DNA of 64,000 nucleotides from an uncultured Paracoccus sp. (GCA_934533075.1 CAKTBJ010000003.1:40238-104237); one strand, 5' to 3'; shown: positions 34,350 through 44,070, numbered from the stretch's first letter. Made by a program: numbers and translations. The notes: generated from the letters alone by a model not told the origin.

Positions 34350-35429
34350 ATGCTTCCGCCCCGCAATCCCGACGAGATTCTGAAAGCCCGCGGCACCGAC
34401 TCGCGTCCGAAGGGCCGCTATGAGCGCGAGGAGCGCCAGCGCGAGAGCGACGGCTGGGACATGGCCGAGGAAACTGCGCTGGCCCGCACCGAGGTCACGC
34501 TGGAACGCCCCCGCAGCGCGATCAGCTGGAACGACTCGCCCGACCTGCCCTTCGACCGCAGCCTGAACCCCTATCGCGGCTGCGAGCATGGTTGCGCCTA
34601 TTGCTATGCGCGGCCCTATCACGCCTATCTGGGCCTGTCGCCGGGGCTGGATTTCGAGACGAGGATCACCGCCCGCCCCGGTATCGGCGCGGTGCTGGCG
34701 AAGGAGTTCGCGCGCAAGTCCTATCGCGTGGCGCCTTTGGCCCTTGGCACGGCGACCGATCCCTACCAGCCCGCCGAGGCCCGCTATCGCGTGATGCGCG
34801 AGGTGCTGGGCGTGCTGTCGGACTGGTCGCATCCGGTGGGGATCGTCACGCGCGGGCGGCTGGTGACGCGGGACCTGGACATCCTCGGCCCGATGGCGGC
34901 GCGGGGGCTGGCGACGGTGGGCATCTCGGTCACGACGCTGGACCCCGACCTGTCGCGGGCGATGGAGCCGCGCGCCCCCGCGCCGGCCACGCGGCTGGCG
35001 ATGATCCGGGCCTTGGCCGATGCGGGGGTGCCGGTGCGGGTGATGGCGGCGCCGATGATCCCGGCCCTGACCGAGCCGGAGCTTGAGGCGATCCTGACCG
35101 CCGCCCATGACGCCGGCGCGAAATGGGCCAGCATGATCCCCCTGCGCCTGCCGCTGGAGGTGGCGCCCCTGTTTCGCGACTGGTTGCAGCGGCACCGGCC
35201 CGGCTGGGCGGCGCATGTCATGGGCAAGGTGCAGGCGATGCGGGGCGGGCGCGACAACGATCCCCGATATGGCGCGCGCATGCGTGGCGAGGGGATCGAG
35301 GCCGACCTGCTGCACCAGCGGTTCCGGCTGGCCTGCAAGCGGCTGGGCCTGAACCAGACCCGCACCGTGCTGGATTGCAGCCGGTTCGCGCCCCCCGTGA
35401 AGGCGGGACAGCAACTGGACCTGTTCTAG
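34350..35429 (+). CDS. SplB-type radical SAM protein (PA0069/Rv2578c family)
   Basis: A 359-residue radical SAM enzyme. The 4Fe-4S ligands are Cys78, Cys82 and Cys85 in YRGCEHGCAYCYARP. Further family text is GTATDPYQPAEA and VMAAPMIPALTEPELE, and the C-terminus ends in QQLDLF. The family is related to spore photoproduct lyase, hence the frequent label DNA repair photolyase, but no reaction is established. The start at 34350 (MLPPRNPDE) has GGGGAG directly upstream. An earlier in-frame ATG at 34305 would put the AT-rich promoter-like patch and LexA-like box inside the gene, so it was rejected. Confidence 0.88.
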   Translation: MLPPRNPDEILKARGTDSRPKGRYEREERQRESDGWDMAEETALARTEVTLERPRSAISWNDSPDLPFDRSLNPYRGCEHGCAYCYARPYHAYLGLSPGLDFETRITARPGIGAVLAKEFARKSYRVAPLALGTATDPYQPAEARYRVMREVLGVLSDWSHPVGIVTRGRLVTRDLDILGPMAARGLATVGISVTTLDPDLSRAMEPRAPAPATRLAMIRALADAGVPVRVMAAPMIPALTEPELEAILTAAHDAGAKWASMIPLRLPLEVAPLFRDWLQRHRPGWAAHVMGKVQAMRGGRDNDPRYGARMRGEGIEADLLHQRFRLACKRLGLNQTRTVLDCSRFAPPVKAGQQLDLF

Positions 35430-35474
35430 CGGTGGCTCGCAGGGGAAGGCTCCATCCCGGCATGCCGATCCTCA

Positions 35475-35505
35475 CGCCCCCTGCCCGTTCGGAAAGGAGG
35501 GGGCG
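35475..35505. terminator. Hairpin between convergent radical SAM and tpiA genes
   Basis: CGCCCCCT-N15-AGGGGGCG forms an 8-bp perfect stem in the 173-bp gap between the two convergent stop codons. It could be a bidirectional terminator; there is no T run. The rest of the gap shows nothing else. Confidence 0.35.
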
Positions 35506-35602
35506 GGAGGTCGGTGCCGGAACGGAATGCCCTTCACCCTGTCGGCCCTATGCGGCGTGATGGCGGGGCACCCATCCGGTGCGGGTTGCGGAAGGCGGGT
35601 CG

Positions 35603-36346
35603 TCAGGCCGCGTCCAGCGCGTCGATGATCGGGCCGAAATCCTCGGCCTTCAGGCTGGCGCCGCCGACGAGGGCGCCGTTCACATTGGGAATCGCGAAGA
35701 TCTCGGCCGCATTGCCCGGCTTGACCGAGCCGCCATAGAGCAGCCGCATGTCCGCGCCGTCCGCCAGCGCCTCGACCAGCCGGGCGCGCAGCAGGGCATG
35801 GACTTCGGCGATCTGCTCGGTGGTCGGCGTGCGCCCGGTGCCGATGGCCCAGACGGGTTCATAGGCGATCACGGTATTGTCCGCCGTGGCGCCTTCGGGC
35901 AGCGAGCCGGCCAGTTGCGCGGCGATCACCGCCAGCGTCTCGCCGGCATCGCGCTGGGCCTCGGTCTCGCCCAGGCAGATGATGGCGACCAGCCCGGCGC
36001 GATGGGCGGCGCCGGCCTTGGCGGCGACCACGGCATCGGACTCGCCATGATCGGCGCGGCGCTCGGAATGGCCGACGATCACCGCGACTGCACCGGCATC
36101 CGCCAGCGCCTCGGCGGAAATGTCGCCGGTATGCGCGCCCGAGGGTGCCGCATGGCAATCCTGACCGCCCAGCACCACATGGCTGCCCCGCGCGCGCGAG
36201 GCCATCGCGGCCAGCAGCGTGGCCGGCGGGCAGATCAGCACGTCGCAGGACGGGGCGGGGCGGGCGGCCAGGGCCGCGATCTGGGCCAGGTCGGCGCCCA
36301 GCCCGTTCATCTTCCAGTTGCCGGCGGCCAGTTTCTGCGGGGCCAT
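35603..36346 (-). CDS. tpiA: Triosephosphate isomerase
   Basis: Glycolytic and gluconeogenic enzyme interconverting glyceraldehyde 3-phosphate and dihydroxyacetone phosphate. Its 247 residues fit the family. Catalytic residues are all present: Lys12 in GNWKMNG, His93 in VIVGHSERR, and Glu163 in [12 protein letters not shown]. The phosphate loop [11 protein letters not shown] is also visible. The start at 36346 is preceded by AAGGGAG; an in-frame ATG 18 bp further upstream lacks a good site. The gene appears monocistronic. Confidence 0.97.
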   Translation of the reverse strand: MAPQKLAAGNWKMNGLGADLAQIAALAARPAPSCDVLICPPATLLAAMASRARGSHVVLGGQDCHAAPSGAHTGDISAEALADAGAVAVIVGHSERRADHGESDAVVAAKAGAAHRAGLVAIICLGETEAQRDAGETLAVIAAQLAGSLPEGATADNTVIAYEPVWAIGTGRTPTTEQIAEVHALLRARLVEALADGADMRLLYGGSVKPGNAAEIFAIPNVNGALVGGASLKAEDFGPIIDALDAA

Positions 36347-36428
36347 GTCACTCTCCCTTGTCAATCAGGGAGGGATTAGGCCGGGCCGCCCTGCGGTGCA
36401 AGCCTCAGGCCGGGACTCAGGCCCAGCC

Positions 36429-36797
36429 TTACGACTGCGCCCGCGTCCCCGGAATGGCGAAGCTGACCGATTCGCCGCAGCCGCAGGCCTCGGTCACGTT
36501 GGGGTTGCGAAAGCGGAAGCCGCTGTCCAGCAGCCCGTCCTCATAGTCGATTTCCAGCCCGAACAGGAACATCTGCGCGTTCGGCGCCAGGATCACGCGG
36601 GCTTCGCCCTGCTGGACGACCTCCTCGTTCGGGCCGGCGGCCTCGGCCATCTCCATCACGTATTCCATGCCGGCGCAGCCGCCCTTCTTCAGGCCGATGC
36701 GCAGGGCATGCGCGCCCTTGGCCTGCATCAGGGCGCTGATGCGGGCCTCGGCGGCGGGGGTGATGGTGACGGGGGCCTGACCGGGCACGGCGAACAT
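36429..36797 (-). CDS. sufA: Iron-sulfur cluster assembly A-type carrier
   Basis: A 122-residue HesB/IscA/SufA protein that carries or delivers Fe-S clusters to target enzymes. The three conserved cysteines are Cys41 (GGCAGMEY), Cys105 and Cys107 (ACGCGES). It lies 60 bp downstream of a SufT-like gene on the same strand. Its context with SufT favours SufA rather than ErpA. GGAGAC is just upstream of the start. Confidence 0.9.
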   Translation of the reverse strand: MFAVPGQAPVTITPAAEARISALMQAKGAHALRIGLKKGGCAGMEYVMEMAEAAGPNEEVVQQGEARVILAPNAQMFLFGLEIDYEDGLLDSGFRFRNPNVTEACGCGESVSFAIPGTRAQS

Positions 36798-36857
36798 GGC
36801 AGTCTCCTTTATCCCCGGAATCTAGGAAGCGGCCGGGGGACGGGCAAGGGCAGGGCC

Positions 36858-37217
36858 TCAGATGAAGCCCAGTTCCAGCCGGGCCTCCTCGGACATCATT
36901 TCCATGCCCCAGGGCGGATCGAAGGTCATCGCCACGTCCACCTGCCGCACGCCGGGCAGCGGCTCGATCGCATCGGCGACCCAGCCGGGCATCTCGCCGG
37001 CGACGGGGCAGCCGGGCGCGGTCAGCGTCATCACCACGCGCACGTCGTTGTCGTCGTTCACCGCGATGGTGTAGATCAGCCCGAGGTCATAGATATTGAC
37101 CGGGATTTCAGGGTCGTAGACCGTCCGGCACGCCTCGACGATGGCATCGTAAAGGGGGTGGTCCTGTGTCGAGGGCGCGATCAGCGGCGCACCTTCCAAG
37201 GGTTCGTTCTGGCTCAT
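36858..37217 (-). CDS. sufT: SUF-system MIP18/DUF59-family protein, SufT-like
   Basis: A 119-residue MIP18-like protein that helps Fe-S cluster maturation. Typical blocks are YDPEIPVNIYDLGLIY, LTAPGCPVAGEMP with the single reactive Cys, and DPPWGMEMMSEEARLELG. In many alphaproteobacteria it stands at the end of the suf operon beside sufA. sufB, sufC, sufD and sufS are not in the window; the upstream neighbour is a sulfotransferase gene. Confidence 0.9.
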   Translation of the reverse strand: MSQNEPLEGAPLIAPSTQDHPLYDAIVEACRTVYDPEIPVNIYDLGLIYTIAVNDDNDVRVVMTLTAPGCPVAGEMPGWVADAIEPLPGVRQVDVAMTFDPPWGMEMMSEEARLELGFI

Positions 37218-37289
37218 GCCGGGTCATCCTGTGCGTTGTTGCAGACAATATAGGCCATGCCGGGGCCGCTTTACACCCCCGAAGCCGCC

Positions 37290-38108
37290 TCAGCGCCCCA
37301 GCTTGGCGTGAACCTCGTCCAGATCGACCTCGCCCTTGGGGAACTTGTTGTCGGGGTCGTCGAAATCATAGCGGAACAGCTGGAAGTCGCGCTTGTAGAT
37401 CTCCCAGACCAGATGCCGCGACAGGTCGTCGAAATAGGCGCTGACCGGATGGGCGCGCTTTGGCCCGTGCCCCTCGGATTCGTTGAAGCGCGGCACCTCG
37501 GTCAGGTCCAGCCTGTGCGGGGTGGGGGCGGCGTCCAGCACGGCCTGCATGCCGTCGTTGAAGGCCTCGGTGAAGAAGATGCGGTCGTAGCGCCCGCCAT
37601 TGACGATGAAGGTCGAGATATGGCCGGACATGGCCGACCAGTGGATGTCCGGCTCCATCGGGCGGCGCCAGCGGATGGTGTCGCGGGCGAACAGCAGGAA
37701 GCGCCGGAAGCTGCGCACCTGGTCGAAGGCGAAATCGTCCTCCGGGCTGCCGACCTCGATCCCGTAACGCTGGATCAGTTGCGGCACCAGATTGCCGCGA
37801 TAGCGGCGGCCGTTGCGCTGGATGCCGGCGATCTTGTCGAAGAACGAGGACAGGATGCGCTGATAGGGATTGCGCACGCAGGTGAAGGTCAACGCCTTGC
37901 GGCCGCGCACGGCGGCCTCGATGGCGGGCTGGCTTTCCGGCTGCGCCCATTTGTGCAGGCCCGCCTTGCTGTCATGGATGTCGCCGTCGAAATAACGGCC
38001 ATGATCGGAAAAGAACATGATCTGCCCGATGGTCGAGCAGGCGCATTTCGGCACCACCCGATAGATCAGACTTTCGCTTTCGGTCATCCATGTGCCCGGA
38101 AAACCCAT
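37290..38108 (-). CDS. Sulfotransferase family 2-like protein
   Basis: A 272-residue protein. The element YRVVPKCACSTIGQIMFF near the N-terminus fits the 5'-phosphosulfate loop (P-K-x-A-x-S-T) of Golgi-type carbohydrate sulfotransferases. FTCVRNPYQRILSSFFDK is the 3'-phosphate-binding element with the conserved R-x-P-x-x-R. It is probably cytosolic or membrane-associated and would transfer sulfate from PAPS to a surface glycan. It is divergent (114 bp) from a GT14 glycosyltransferase, which suggests the two act together. Start 38108 follows [14 protein letters not shown] at residue 8 is an alternative. Confidence 0.85.
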   Translation of the reverse strand: MGFPGTWMTESESLIYRVVPKCACSTIGQIMFFSDHGRYFDGDIHDSKAGLHKWAQPESQPAIEAAVRGRKALTFTCVRNPYQRILSSFFDKIAGIQRNGRRYRGNLVPQLIQRYGIEVGSPEDDFAFDQVRSFRRFLLFARDTIRWRRPMEPDIHWSAMSGHISTFIVNGGRYDRIFFTEAFNDGMQAVLDAAPTPHRLDLTEVPRFNESEGHGPKRAHPVSAYFDDLSRHLVWEIYKRDFQLFRYDFDDPDNKFPKGEVDLDEVHAKLGR

Positions 38109-38222
38109 GACCGCCCCTTCCCTGTCCGGCGCGGCGCGCGCCCAGGCCACTGGTGGCAAATTGCGGGCTTGGATTCAACGTCCAAACCGCCATAAGGTCG
38201 CGGCGGCTTTCAGACTGGCATC

Positions 38223-39794
38223 ATGGCAAAACTGGTTTTCATCCTGCTGTGTCACAAGGACCCCGCCGGGGTGATCGCACAGGCGCGCCGGCTGACGGCG
38301 GAAGGCGACCTGATCGCCATCCATTTCGACGCCAACGGCGCGCGCGAGGATTACGAGGCGATCCGCGAGGCGCTGGCCGGCAACCCCTCGGTGATCGTGG
38401 TGCCGCGGCGGCACAAATGCGGCTGGGGCACCTGGTCGCTGGTCGCCGCCACGCTGGACACGCTGCGCGCCGCCGAAGCCGCCTTTCCGCAGGCCTCGCA
38501 TTTCTACATGCTGTCGGGCGACTGCATGCCGATCAAGTCGGCGGAATATGCCCATGCCTTCCTCGATGCCGAGGATTGCGACTATATCGAAAGCTTCGAC
38601 TTTCACGAAAGCGGCTGGATCAAGACCGGCTTTCGCGAGGAGCGGCTGATCTATCGCCATTTCTTCAACGAGCGCACCCGCCGCTGGCTGTTCTATGCCA
38701 GCTACGACATCCAGCGCCGCCTGGGGCTGACGCGCTCGCCGCCGGCGGATTTGCAGATCATGATCGGCAGCCAGTGGTGGTGCCTGCGGCGCGAGACGGT
38801 CGAGAAGGTGCTGGACTTCTGCCGCCGGCGCCGCGACGTGATCCGGTTCTTCCGCACCACCTGGATTCCGGACGAGACCTTCTTCCAGACCATCGTGCGC
38901 CACCTGGTCCCGCGCGACAGCATCCGCACGCGCACGCTGACCTTCCTGCTGTTCACCGATTACGGCATGCCGGTGACCTTCCACGACGACCATTTCGACA
39001 TGCTGCTGGGGCAGGACTATCTGTTCGCCCGCAAGATCAGCCCCGAGGCCGAGGCGCTGAAGCTGCGGCTGGGGCGGCTGTGGTCGGCGCGGGGGCGGCA
39101 TTTCCCGATCTCCGGCAGCGGGCGCGAGGTGTTCCGCTTTCTGGTCGGGCAGGGGCGCGTGGGGCGCCGCTTCGGCCGCCGCTTCTGGGAAAGCGAGGCC
39201 AGCCTGGGCCGCGACCGCACGCTGCTGCTGATCGTGTGCAAGAAATGGGGCGCGGCCAAGCGGCTGATCGCCGCCATGCGCGAACAGACCGGCATCCCTG
39301 CCGTGGGCTTCCTGTTCAACGAGCTGGATGCCGGCCTGCCCGATCTGGGCGGGGTCGAGACCACGCTGGAAAAGCGCGACCACCACCGGCTGGCGCTGGT
39401 GCGGCTGCTGATGGACATTCACGGCGCCGACCGGCTGGCGATCTGCGTCGATCCCTATGCGCTGGGCCTGATCAACGACCTGCTGGCCGACAAGGCCGAG
39501 ACGCGGCTGCTGCTGATCGACGTGGCGTTCGATACCGAATGGATGCGCGGCCACATGCAGCGCATCGGGCTGATCGGGCCGCAGACCGCGCCCGCCACCG
39601 TCGAGCGGCTGGAGCGGTCCGCCCGGATCGAGATGGCCCATGAGATCGAGCTGCTGCGCGACCTGCCGGGGCTGCATGTGATCTCGGCCCCGGCCGGCGA
39701 GGCCGCCAACGGCGCGGTGCTGGCGCGGTTTCTGGGCGTGGACGCGGCGCAGGGCGCGCGCCTTGCCGCGACGCCGCATATCTTCGATGATTGA
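38223..39794 (+). CDS. GT14 beta-1,6-N-acetylglucosaminyltransferase-like protein with DUF5928 domain
   Basis: A 523-residue protein. Residues about 1-260 form a core-2/I-branching (GT14) domain: FILLCHKDPAGVIAQARRLT, HFDANGAREDY, FYMLSGDCMPIKSAEY, IGSQWWCLRR and WIPDETFFQTIV. The rest (about 300-523) matches the DUF5928 region that I recall from Rhodobacterales, containing KKWGAAKRLIAAM. The function of that part is unknown. The enzyme likely adds a branched sugar to a surface glycan. The gene is divergent from a sulfotransferase and followed 20 bp later by a HIT gene. Confidence 0.87.
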   Translation: MAKLVFILLCHKDPAGVIAQARRLTAEGDLIAIHFDANGAREDYEAIREALAGNPSVIVVPRRHKCGWGTWSLVAATLDTLRAAEAAFPQASHFYMLSGDCMPIKSAEYAHAFLDAEDCDYIESFDFHESGWIKTGFREERLIYRHFFNERTRRWLFYASYDIQRRLGLTRSPPADLQIMIGSQWWCLRRETVEKVLDFCRRRRDVIRFFRTTWIPDETFFQTIVRHLVPRDSIRTRTLTFLLFTDYGMPVTFHDDHFDMLLGQDYLFARKISPEAEALKLRLGRLWSARGRHFPISGSGREVFRFLVGQGRVGRRFGRRFWESEASLGRDRTLLLIVCKKWGAAKRLIAAMREQTGIPAVGFLFNELDAGLPDLGGVETTLEKRDHHRLALVRLLMDIHGADRLAICVDPYALGLINDLLADKAETRLLLIDVAFDTEWMRGHMQRIGLIGPQTAPATVERLERSARIEMAHEIELLRDLPGLHVISAPAGEAANGAVLARFLGVDAAQGARLAATPHIFDD

Positions 39795-39814
39795 GTGGAA
39801 AGAGAGGGCCGGCC

Positions 39815-40189
39815 ATGACCTATGACGACAGCAACATCTTCGCCCGCATCCTGCGCGGTGAGATTCCCGCCGACATCGTGCGCGAAACCGCGCATACGCT
39901 GGCCTTCAACGACATCGCCCCGCAGGCGCCGGTGCATGTTCTGGTGATCCCGAAGGGCGCCTATGTCACCTTCGACGATTTCGCCGCGCGGGCCGGCGCC
40001 GACGAGATCCTGGATTTCGTGCGCACCGCGGGCGAGCTGTCGGCGGCGCTGGGCGTCTCGCCGCTGGCGGGCGGGCAGGGGTTCCGGGCCATCGCCAATG
40101 CCGGGCCGCATTCCGGGCAGGAGGTGCCGCATTTCCACCTGCACCTGCTGGGCGGGCGCGGCCTGGGGCGGCTGGTCGAGCCGGCCTAG
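39815..40189 (+). CDS. HIT-family nucleotide hydrolase
   Basis: A 124-residue histidine-triad protein of the HINT branch, which hydrolyses nucleoside phosphoramidates. The N-terminal IFARILRGEIPADIV and the C-terminal triad HFHLHLLGGRGLGRL are typical. The start at 39815 follows AGAGAGGG; an ATG 24 bp upstream overlaps the previous stop and lacks a good site. Confidence 0.93.
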   Translation: MTYDDSNIFARILRGEIPADIVRETAHTLAFNDIAPQAPVHVLVIPKGAYVTFDDFAARAGADEILDFVRTAGELSAALGVSPLAGGQGFRAIANAGPHSGQEVPHFHLHLLGGRGLGRLVEPA

Positions 40190-40198
40190 GGGCAGGGG

Positions 40199-40233
40199 GC
40201 GGGCAAGGGGGCCGTCGAGGCCCCCTTGCCCGC
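40199..40233 (+). terminator. Long perfect stem-loop after the HIT gene
   Basis: A 15-bp perfect stem with a GTCGA loop (arms 40199-40213 and 40219-40233) starts 10 bp after the HIT stop codon. It is very stable and probably terminates or protects the transcript, although a T run is missing. Confidence 0.6.
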
Positions 40234-40322
40234 GCGGCATCCGCCGCAGGCCGCGCGCGGCGGTGCTTGTGCCCCTTTCGCGGGGTGCGTATGGATGGCG
40301 CGGAACGGCAAAGGGGGGCGCG

Positions 40323-41495
40323 ATGACCGAGGTTCTGATTGCGGGCGGTGCGGTGATGGGCGCGGCCACGGCCTTCTGGCTGACCCGGATGCAGCCGGGC
40401 ATCAAGGTCACGGTGATCGAGGCCGATCCCAGCTATGCCACCTCCTCGACGGCGCTGTCGGCGGCGGGCATCCGCAGCCAGTTCACGAACAAGGTGAATG
40501 TCGAGATCAGCCGCTTCGGGATCGAGTTCATCCGCGACTTCGCCACCTGGACCGGGCCGGAGGGCGGCGTGCCGGACCTCGGCTATCGCGAGAACGGCTA
40601 TCTGTTCCTGACCGCGACCGAGGACGGCGCCCGCCAGCTTGAGGATTTCGCCGCCATGCAGCGGTCGGCGGGCGCGGGGACCGAGATCTGGGACCGCGCC
40701 GCCATCGCCCGGCGGTTCCCGTGGATGCAGCTTGACGACATCGTGGCCGGCAGCTTCGGCCCCCGCGACGAGGGCTTCTTCGACAATATGGGCCTGCTGT
40801 CGGGCATGAAGAATGCCGCCCGCGCCGCCGGCGCCGTCTGGATCACCGACCGCGTGACCGCCTTCCGGCGCGAGGGCGACCGCATCACCGGGCTGCTGCT
40901 GGAAAAGGGCGGGCTGATGCAGGCGGATGCCTATGTGAACTGCCTCGGCTCGCGCGCCGGGCGGCTGATGCACGAGGCCGGCATCGACCTGCCGGTCGAG
41001 CCGCGCAAGCGCACCATCTTCGTCGTCGATGCCCCCAAGGCCCGCCATCCCGATGCGCCGCTGATCATCGACCCCTCGGGCATCTGGATGCGGCCGGAGC
41101 ATGGGCAATGGCTGTCGGCCACCGTCCCCGCCGATGACGGCCCCTGTGCCGAGACCGATTTCGACCCCCAGCACGAGCTGTTCGAGGCCGAGGTCTGGCC
41201 GGCCCTCTATCACCGCTGCGAGGATTTCGACGAGGCCAAGGTGGTGCGCATGTGGGCCGGGCACTACGCTTACAACACGCTGGACCAGAACGCCTTGCTG
41301 GGCCGCAACCCCGCCATCGGCAACCTGTTCCACGCCAACGGCTTTTCCGGCCACGGGCTGCAACAGGCCCCCGCCGTCGGGCGCGGGCTGGCCGAGATCA
41401 TCCTGACCGGCGCCTGGCAGACGCTGGACCTGTCGCCCCTCGGGCTGGAGCGGGTGGCCGAGAACCGCCCCTTCGCCGAGGCCGCCATCGTATAG
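40323..41495 (+). CDS. FAD-dependent oxidoreductase (DAO family, FOXRED1/sarcosine-oxidase-like)
   Basis: A 390-residue flavoprotein with the FAD-binding [19 protein letters not shown] at the N-terminus and the late [19 protein letters not shown], a signature of the FOXRED1/sarcosine oxidase beta branch. The start at ATG 40323 follows AAAGGGGGG. Members oxidise amino acids or N-methyl amines with FAD; the substrate here is not clear. It lies 10 bp upstream of cmk, where aroA often stands in related genomes. The 133 bp before it hold only the terminator. Confidence 0.87.
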   Translation: MTEVLIAGGAVMGAATAFWLTRMQPGIKVTVIEADPSYATSSTALSAAGIRSQFTNKVNVEISRFGIEFIRDFATWTGPEGGVPDLGYRENGYLFLTATEDGARQLEDFAAMQRSAGAGTEIWDRAAIARRFPWMQLDDIVAGSFGPRDEGFFDNMGLLSGMKNAARAAGAVWITDRVTAFRREGDRITGLLLEKGGLMQADAYVNCLGSRAGRLMHEAGIDLPVEPRKRTIFVVDAPKARHPDAPLIIDPSGIWMRPEHGQWLSATVPADDGPCAETDFDPQHELFEAEVWPALYHRCEDFDEAKVVRMWAGHYAYNTLDQNALLGRNPAIGNLFHANGFSGHGLQQAPAVGRGLAEIILTGAWQTLDLSPLGLERVAENRPFAEAAIV

Positions 41496-41505
41496 GGAGG
41501 CGCGC

Positions 41506-42099
41506 ATGTCCTTCACCATCGCCATCGACGGCCCGGCGGCCTCCGGCAAGGGCACCATCGCCCGCGCCCTGGCGGCGCGCTTCGGTTTTGCGCATCTGGA
41601 TACCGGGCTGCTTTACCGCGCCGTGGGGGCGCTTGGCGGCGACCCGGTGGCGGCGGCGCGGAACCTGACGCCCGAAGACCTCGCCCGCCCCGACCTGCGC
41701 ACGGCCGAGGCCGGCGCGGCGGCCTCGCGCGTGGCTGCCATCCCGGCGGTGCGCGCCGCGCTGATGGAGTTTCAGCGCCGCTTTGCCCGCGCCGAGCCGG
41801 GCGCCGTGCTGGACGGGCGCGACATCGGCACGGTGATCTGCCCCGAGGCCGAGGTAAAGCTTTACGTCACCGCCGACGACCGCACCCGCGCCGCCCGCCG
41901 CGCCGCCGAGCTGGGCGCCGACCCGGAGAAGATCCTCGCCGACCTGCGCGAGCGCGACGCCCGCGACGCCGCCCGCGTGGCCGCGCCGCTGCGCCCGGCC
42001 ACGGATGCGATCTTCCTCGACACCACGGCGCTGAGCATCGAGGAGGCCGTGGCCCGCGCCGGCGCCGTGGTCGCGGCCCGCCGGGACGGCTTGCGATAA
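41506..42099 (+). CDS. cmk: Cytidylate kinase
   Basis: Phosphorylates CMP and dCMP with ATP in pyrimidine salvage and synthesis. At 197 residues it is somewhat shorter than E. coli Cmk (227), as usual in alphaproteobacteria. The P-loop is [13 protein letters not shown], followed by [20 protein letters not shown] (CMP binding) and [10 protein letters not shown] (the lid). The order cmk-rpsA is widely conserved. GGAGGCGC precedes the start. Confidence 0.96.
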   Translation: MSFTIAIDGPAASGKGTIARALAARFGFAHLDTGLLYRAVGALGGDPVAAARNLTPEDLARPDLRTAEAGAAASRVAAIPAVRAALMEFQRRFARAEPGAVLDGRDIGTVICPEAEVKLYVTADDRTRAARRAAELGADPEKILADLRERDARDAARVAAPLRPATDAIFLDTTALSIEEAVARAGAVVAARRDGLR

Positions 42100-42119
42100 T
42101 CGCGGCTTTGCGCTATAGG
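42091..42119 (+). promoter_or_regulatory. Candidate promoter of rpsA
   Basis: TTGCGA (42091), 17 bp, TATAGG (42114) gives four of six matches in each hexamer. The -35 box overlaps the cmk stop codon, and the transcript would have a leader of about 150 nt before rpsA. S1 represses its own translation in E. coli through the leader; whether this leader does so is not visible. Confidence 0.45.
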
Positions 42120-42277
42120 CGCGGGCAGTTTGGGGCGACAACGGCCAGAACAGGCCAGCTTTGACGGGTCGGGCACCTTGCTGCCGCGACCCTTTGTCGT
42201 TGCCCCGAACGCAGCGACACCAGACCGGCGGAGCCAACCGCCCGGCCAGAAACCATTGTAAAGGATTGCGCACACAC

Positions 42278-43957
42278 ATGGCTGAAAAAGCGACCATGCA
42301 GGACTTCGAGGCGATGCTCAACGAGAGCCTCGAGATCGACACGCCGAACGAAGGCTCTGTCGTCAAGGGCAAGGTGATTGCCATCGAGGCCGGCCAGGCC
42401 ATCATCGACGTTGGTTATAAAATGGAAGGCCGCGTCGATCTGAAGGAATTCGCCGCGCCGGGCGAGGATGCCGCCGTTGCCGTCGGCGACGAGGTGGAGG
42501 TCTATCTGGACCGCGTGGAGAACGCCCGCGGCGAAGCCTCCATCAGCCGCGAAAAGGCCCGTCGCGAAGAGGCCTGGGACCGCCTGGAAACCGCCTATGC
42601 CGACGACGCCCGCGTGGATGGCGCCATCTTCGGCCGTGTCAAGGGCGGCTTCACCGTCGATCTGGGCGGCGCCGTGGCCTTCCTGCCCGGCAGCCAGGTC
42701 GATGTGCGCCCGGTGCGCGATGCCGGCCCGCTGATGGGCCTGAAACAGCCCTTCCAGATCCTGAAGATGGACCGCCGCCGCGGCAACATCGTCGTGTCGC
42801 GCCGCGCCATCCTTGAGGAATCGCGTGCCGAACAGCGCGCCGAGGTCATCGCCAACCTGCATGAGGGTCAGGCGGTCGACGGCGTGGTCAAGAACATCAC
42901 CGAATACGGCGCCTTCGTCGATCTGGGCGGTGTGGACGGCCTGCTGCACGTCACCGACATGGCCTGGCGCCGCGTCAACCACCCGTCGGAAATCGTCGCC
43001 ATCGGCGAGACCGTCAAGGTTCAGGTCATCAAGATCAACCGCGACACCCACCGCATCAGCCTGGGCATGAAGCAGCTTCAGGCCGACCCGTGGGATACCG
43101 TGGCCGACAAGTTCCCGATCGGCTCGGTCCATCATGGCCGCGTGACCAACATCACCGATTACGGCGCCTTCGTGGAGCTGGAAGCCGGCATCGAGGGCCT
43201 GGTCCACGTTTCGGAAATGAGCTGGACCAAGAAGAACATCCACCCCGGCAAGATCGTCTCGACCTCGCAGGAGGTTGACGTGATGGTGCTGGAGATCGAC
43301 GAGGCCAAGCGCCGCGTGTCCCTGGGCCTCAAGCAGACCCAGCGCAACCCGTGGGAGGTCTTCGCCGAGACCCACCCGGCCGGCACCGAGATCGAGGGCG
43401 AGGTCAAGAACATCACCGAATTCGGTCTGTTCGTCGGCCTGGAAGGCGATATCGACGGCATGGTCCACCTGTCGGACCTGTCCTGGGACCAGCGCGGCGA
43501 GGATGCCATCCAGAACTATCGCAAGGGCGATGTCGTCCGCGCGGTCGTGCAGGAGGTGGACATCGAGAAGGAGCGTATCTCGCTGTCGATCAAGGCGCTG
43601 GAGAACGACCAGATGGCCGAGGCCGTCGACGGCATCAAGCGCGGCTCGATCGTGACCGCCGAGGTCACTGCGGTCGAGGATGGCGGCATCGAGGTCGAAT
43701 ATAACGGCGTCAAGTCCTTCATCCGCCGCAGCGATCTGGCCCGCGACCGTCAGGACCAGCGGCCGGAGCGGTTCCAGGTCGGCGACAAGGTGGATGCGCG
43801 CATCACCAACATCGACACCAAGACCCGCCGTCTGGGCCTGTCGATCAAGGCGCGCGAGATCGCCGAGGAGCGCGAGGCCGTGGAACAGTTCGGTTCCTCC
43901 GATTCGGGCGCCAGCCTGGGCGATATCCTCGGCGCTGCGCTGAAGAACCGCAACTGA
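42278..43957 (+). CDS. rpsA: 30S ribosomal protein S1
   Basis: mRNA-binding ribosomal protein needed for translation initiation. The 559 residues hold six S1 (OB-fold) repeats, with clear repeat blocks such as [40 protein letters not shown] and [20 protein letters not shown]. The interdomain [12 protein letters not shown] segment is typical. Codon use is strongly biased, as in highly expressed genes. The start at 42278 follows AAAGGAT; the upstream frame is only leader. A terminator follows. Confidence 0.97.
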   Translation: MAEKATMQDFEAMLNESLEIDTPNEGSVVKGKVIAIEAGQAIIDVGYKMEGRVDLKEFAAPGEDAAVAVGDEVEVYLDRVENARGEASISREKARREEAWDRLETAYADDARVDGAIFGRVKGGFTVDLGGAVAFLPGSQVDVRPVRDAGPLMGLKQPFQILKMDRRRGNIVVSRRAILEESRAEQRAEVIANLHEGQAVDGVVKNITEYGAFVDLGGVDGLLHVTDMAWRRVNHPSEIVAIGETVKVQVIKINRDTHRISLGMKQLQADPWDTVADKFPIGSVHHGRVTNITDYGAFVELEAGIEGLVHVSEMSWTKKNIHPGKIVSTSQEVDVMVLEIDEAKRRVSLGLKQTQRNPWEVFAETHPAGTEIEGEVKNITEFGLFVGLEGDIDGMVHLSDLSWDQRGEDAIQNYRKGDVVRAVVQEVDIEKERISLSIKALENDQMAEAVDGIKRGSIVTAEVTAVEDGGIEVEYNGVKSFIRRSDLARDRQDQRPERFQVGDKVDARITNIDTKTRRLGLSIKAREIAEEREAVEQFGSSDSGASLGDILGAALKNRN

Positions 43958-44002
43958 GGTCCGATCTGCCGCTTTCGGCGGCATGACGCGCAGATATTTG
44001 GT

Positions 44003-44032
44003 CCGTCCCCGTGAATCGGGGGCGGATTTTTT
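44003..44032 (+). terminator. Rho-independent terminator of rpsA
   Basis: CCGTCCCC-GTGAATC-GGGGGCGG forms an 8-bp stem with one G-U pair, then A and six T, 45 bp after the rpsA stop. A smaller TGCCGC/GCGGCA hairpin lies just before it, near 43967-43984. Confidence 0.85.
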
Positions 44033-44042
44033 CATCTCTCTT

Positions 44043-44070
44043 TTGCAACAGCGGGAAAACCGGATAGGAT
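44043..44070 (+). promoter_or_regulatory. Candidate promoter of ihfB
   Basis: TTGCAA (44043), 16 bp, TAGGAT (44065) in an AT-richer patch just after the rpsA terminator and about 70 bp before ihfB. The match is moderate, but a promoter is expected here because the upstream transcript is terminated. Confidence 0.4.
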
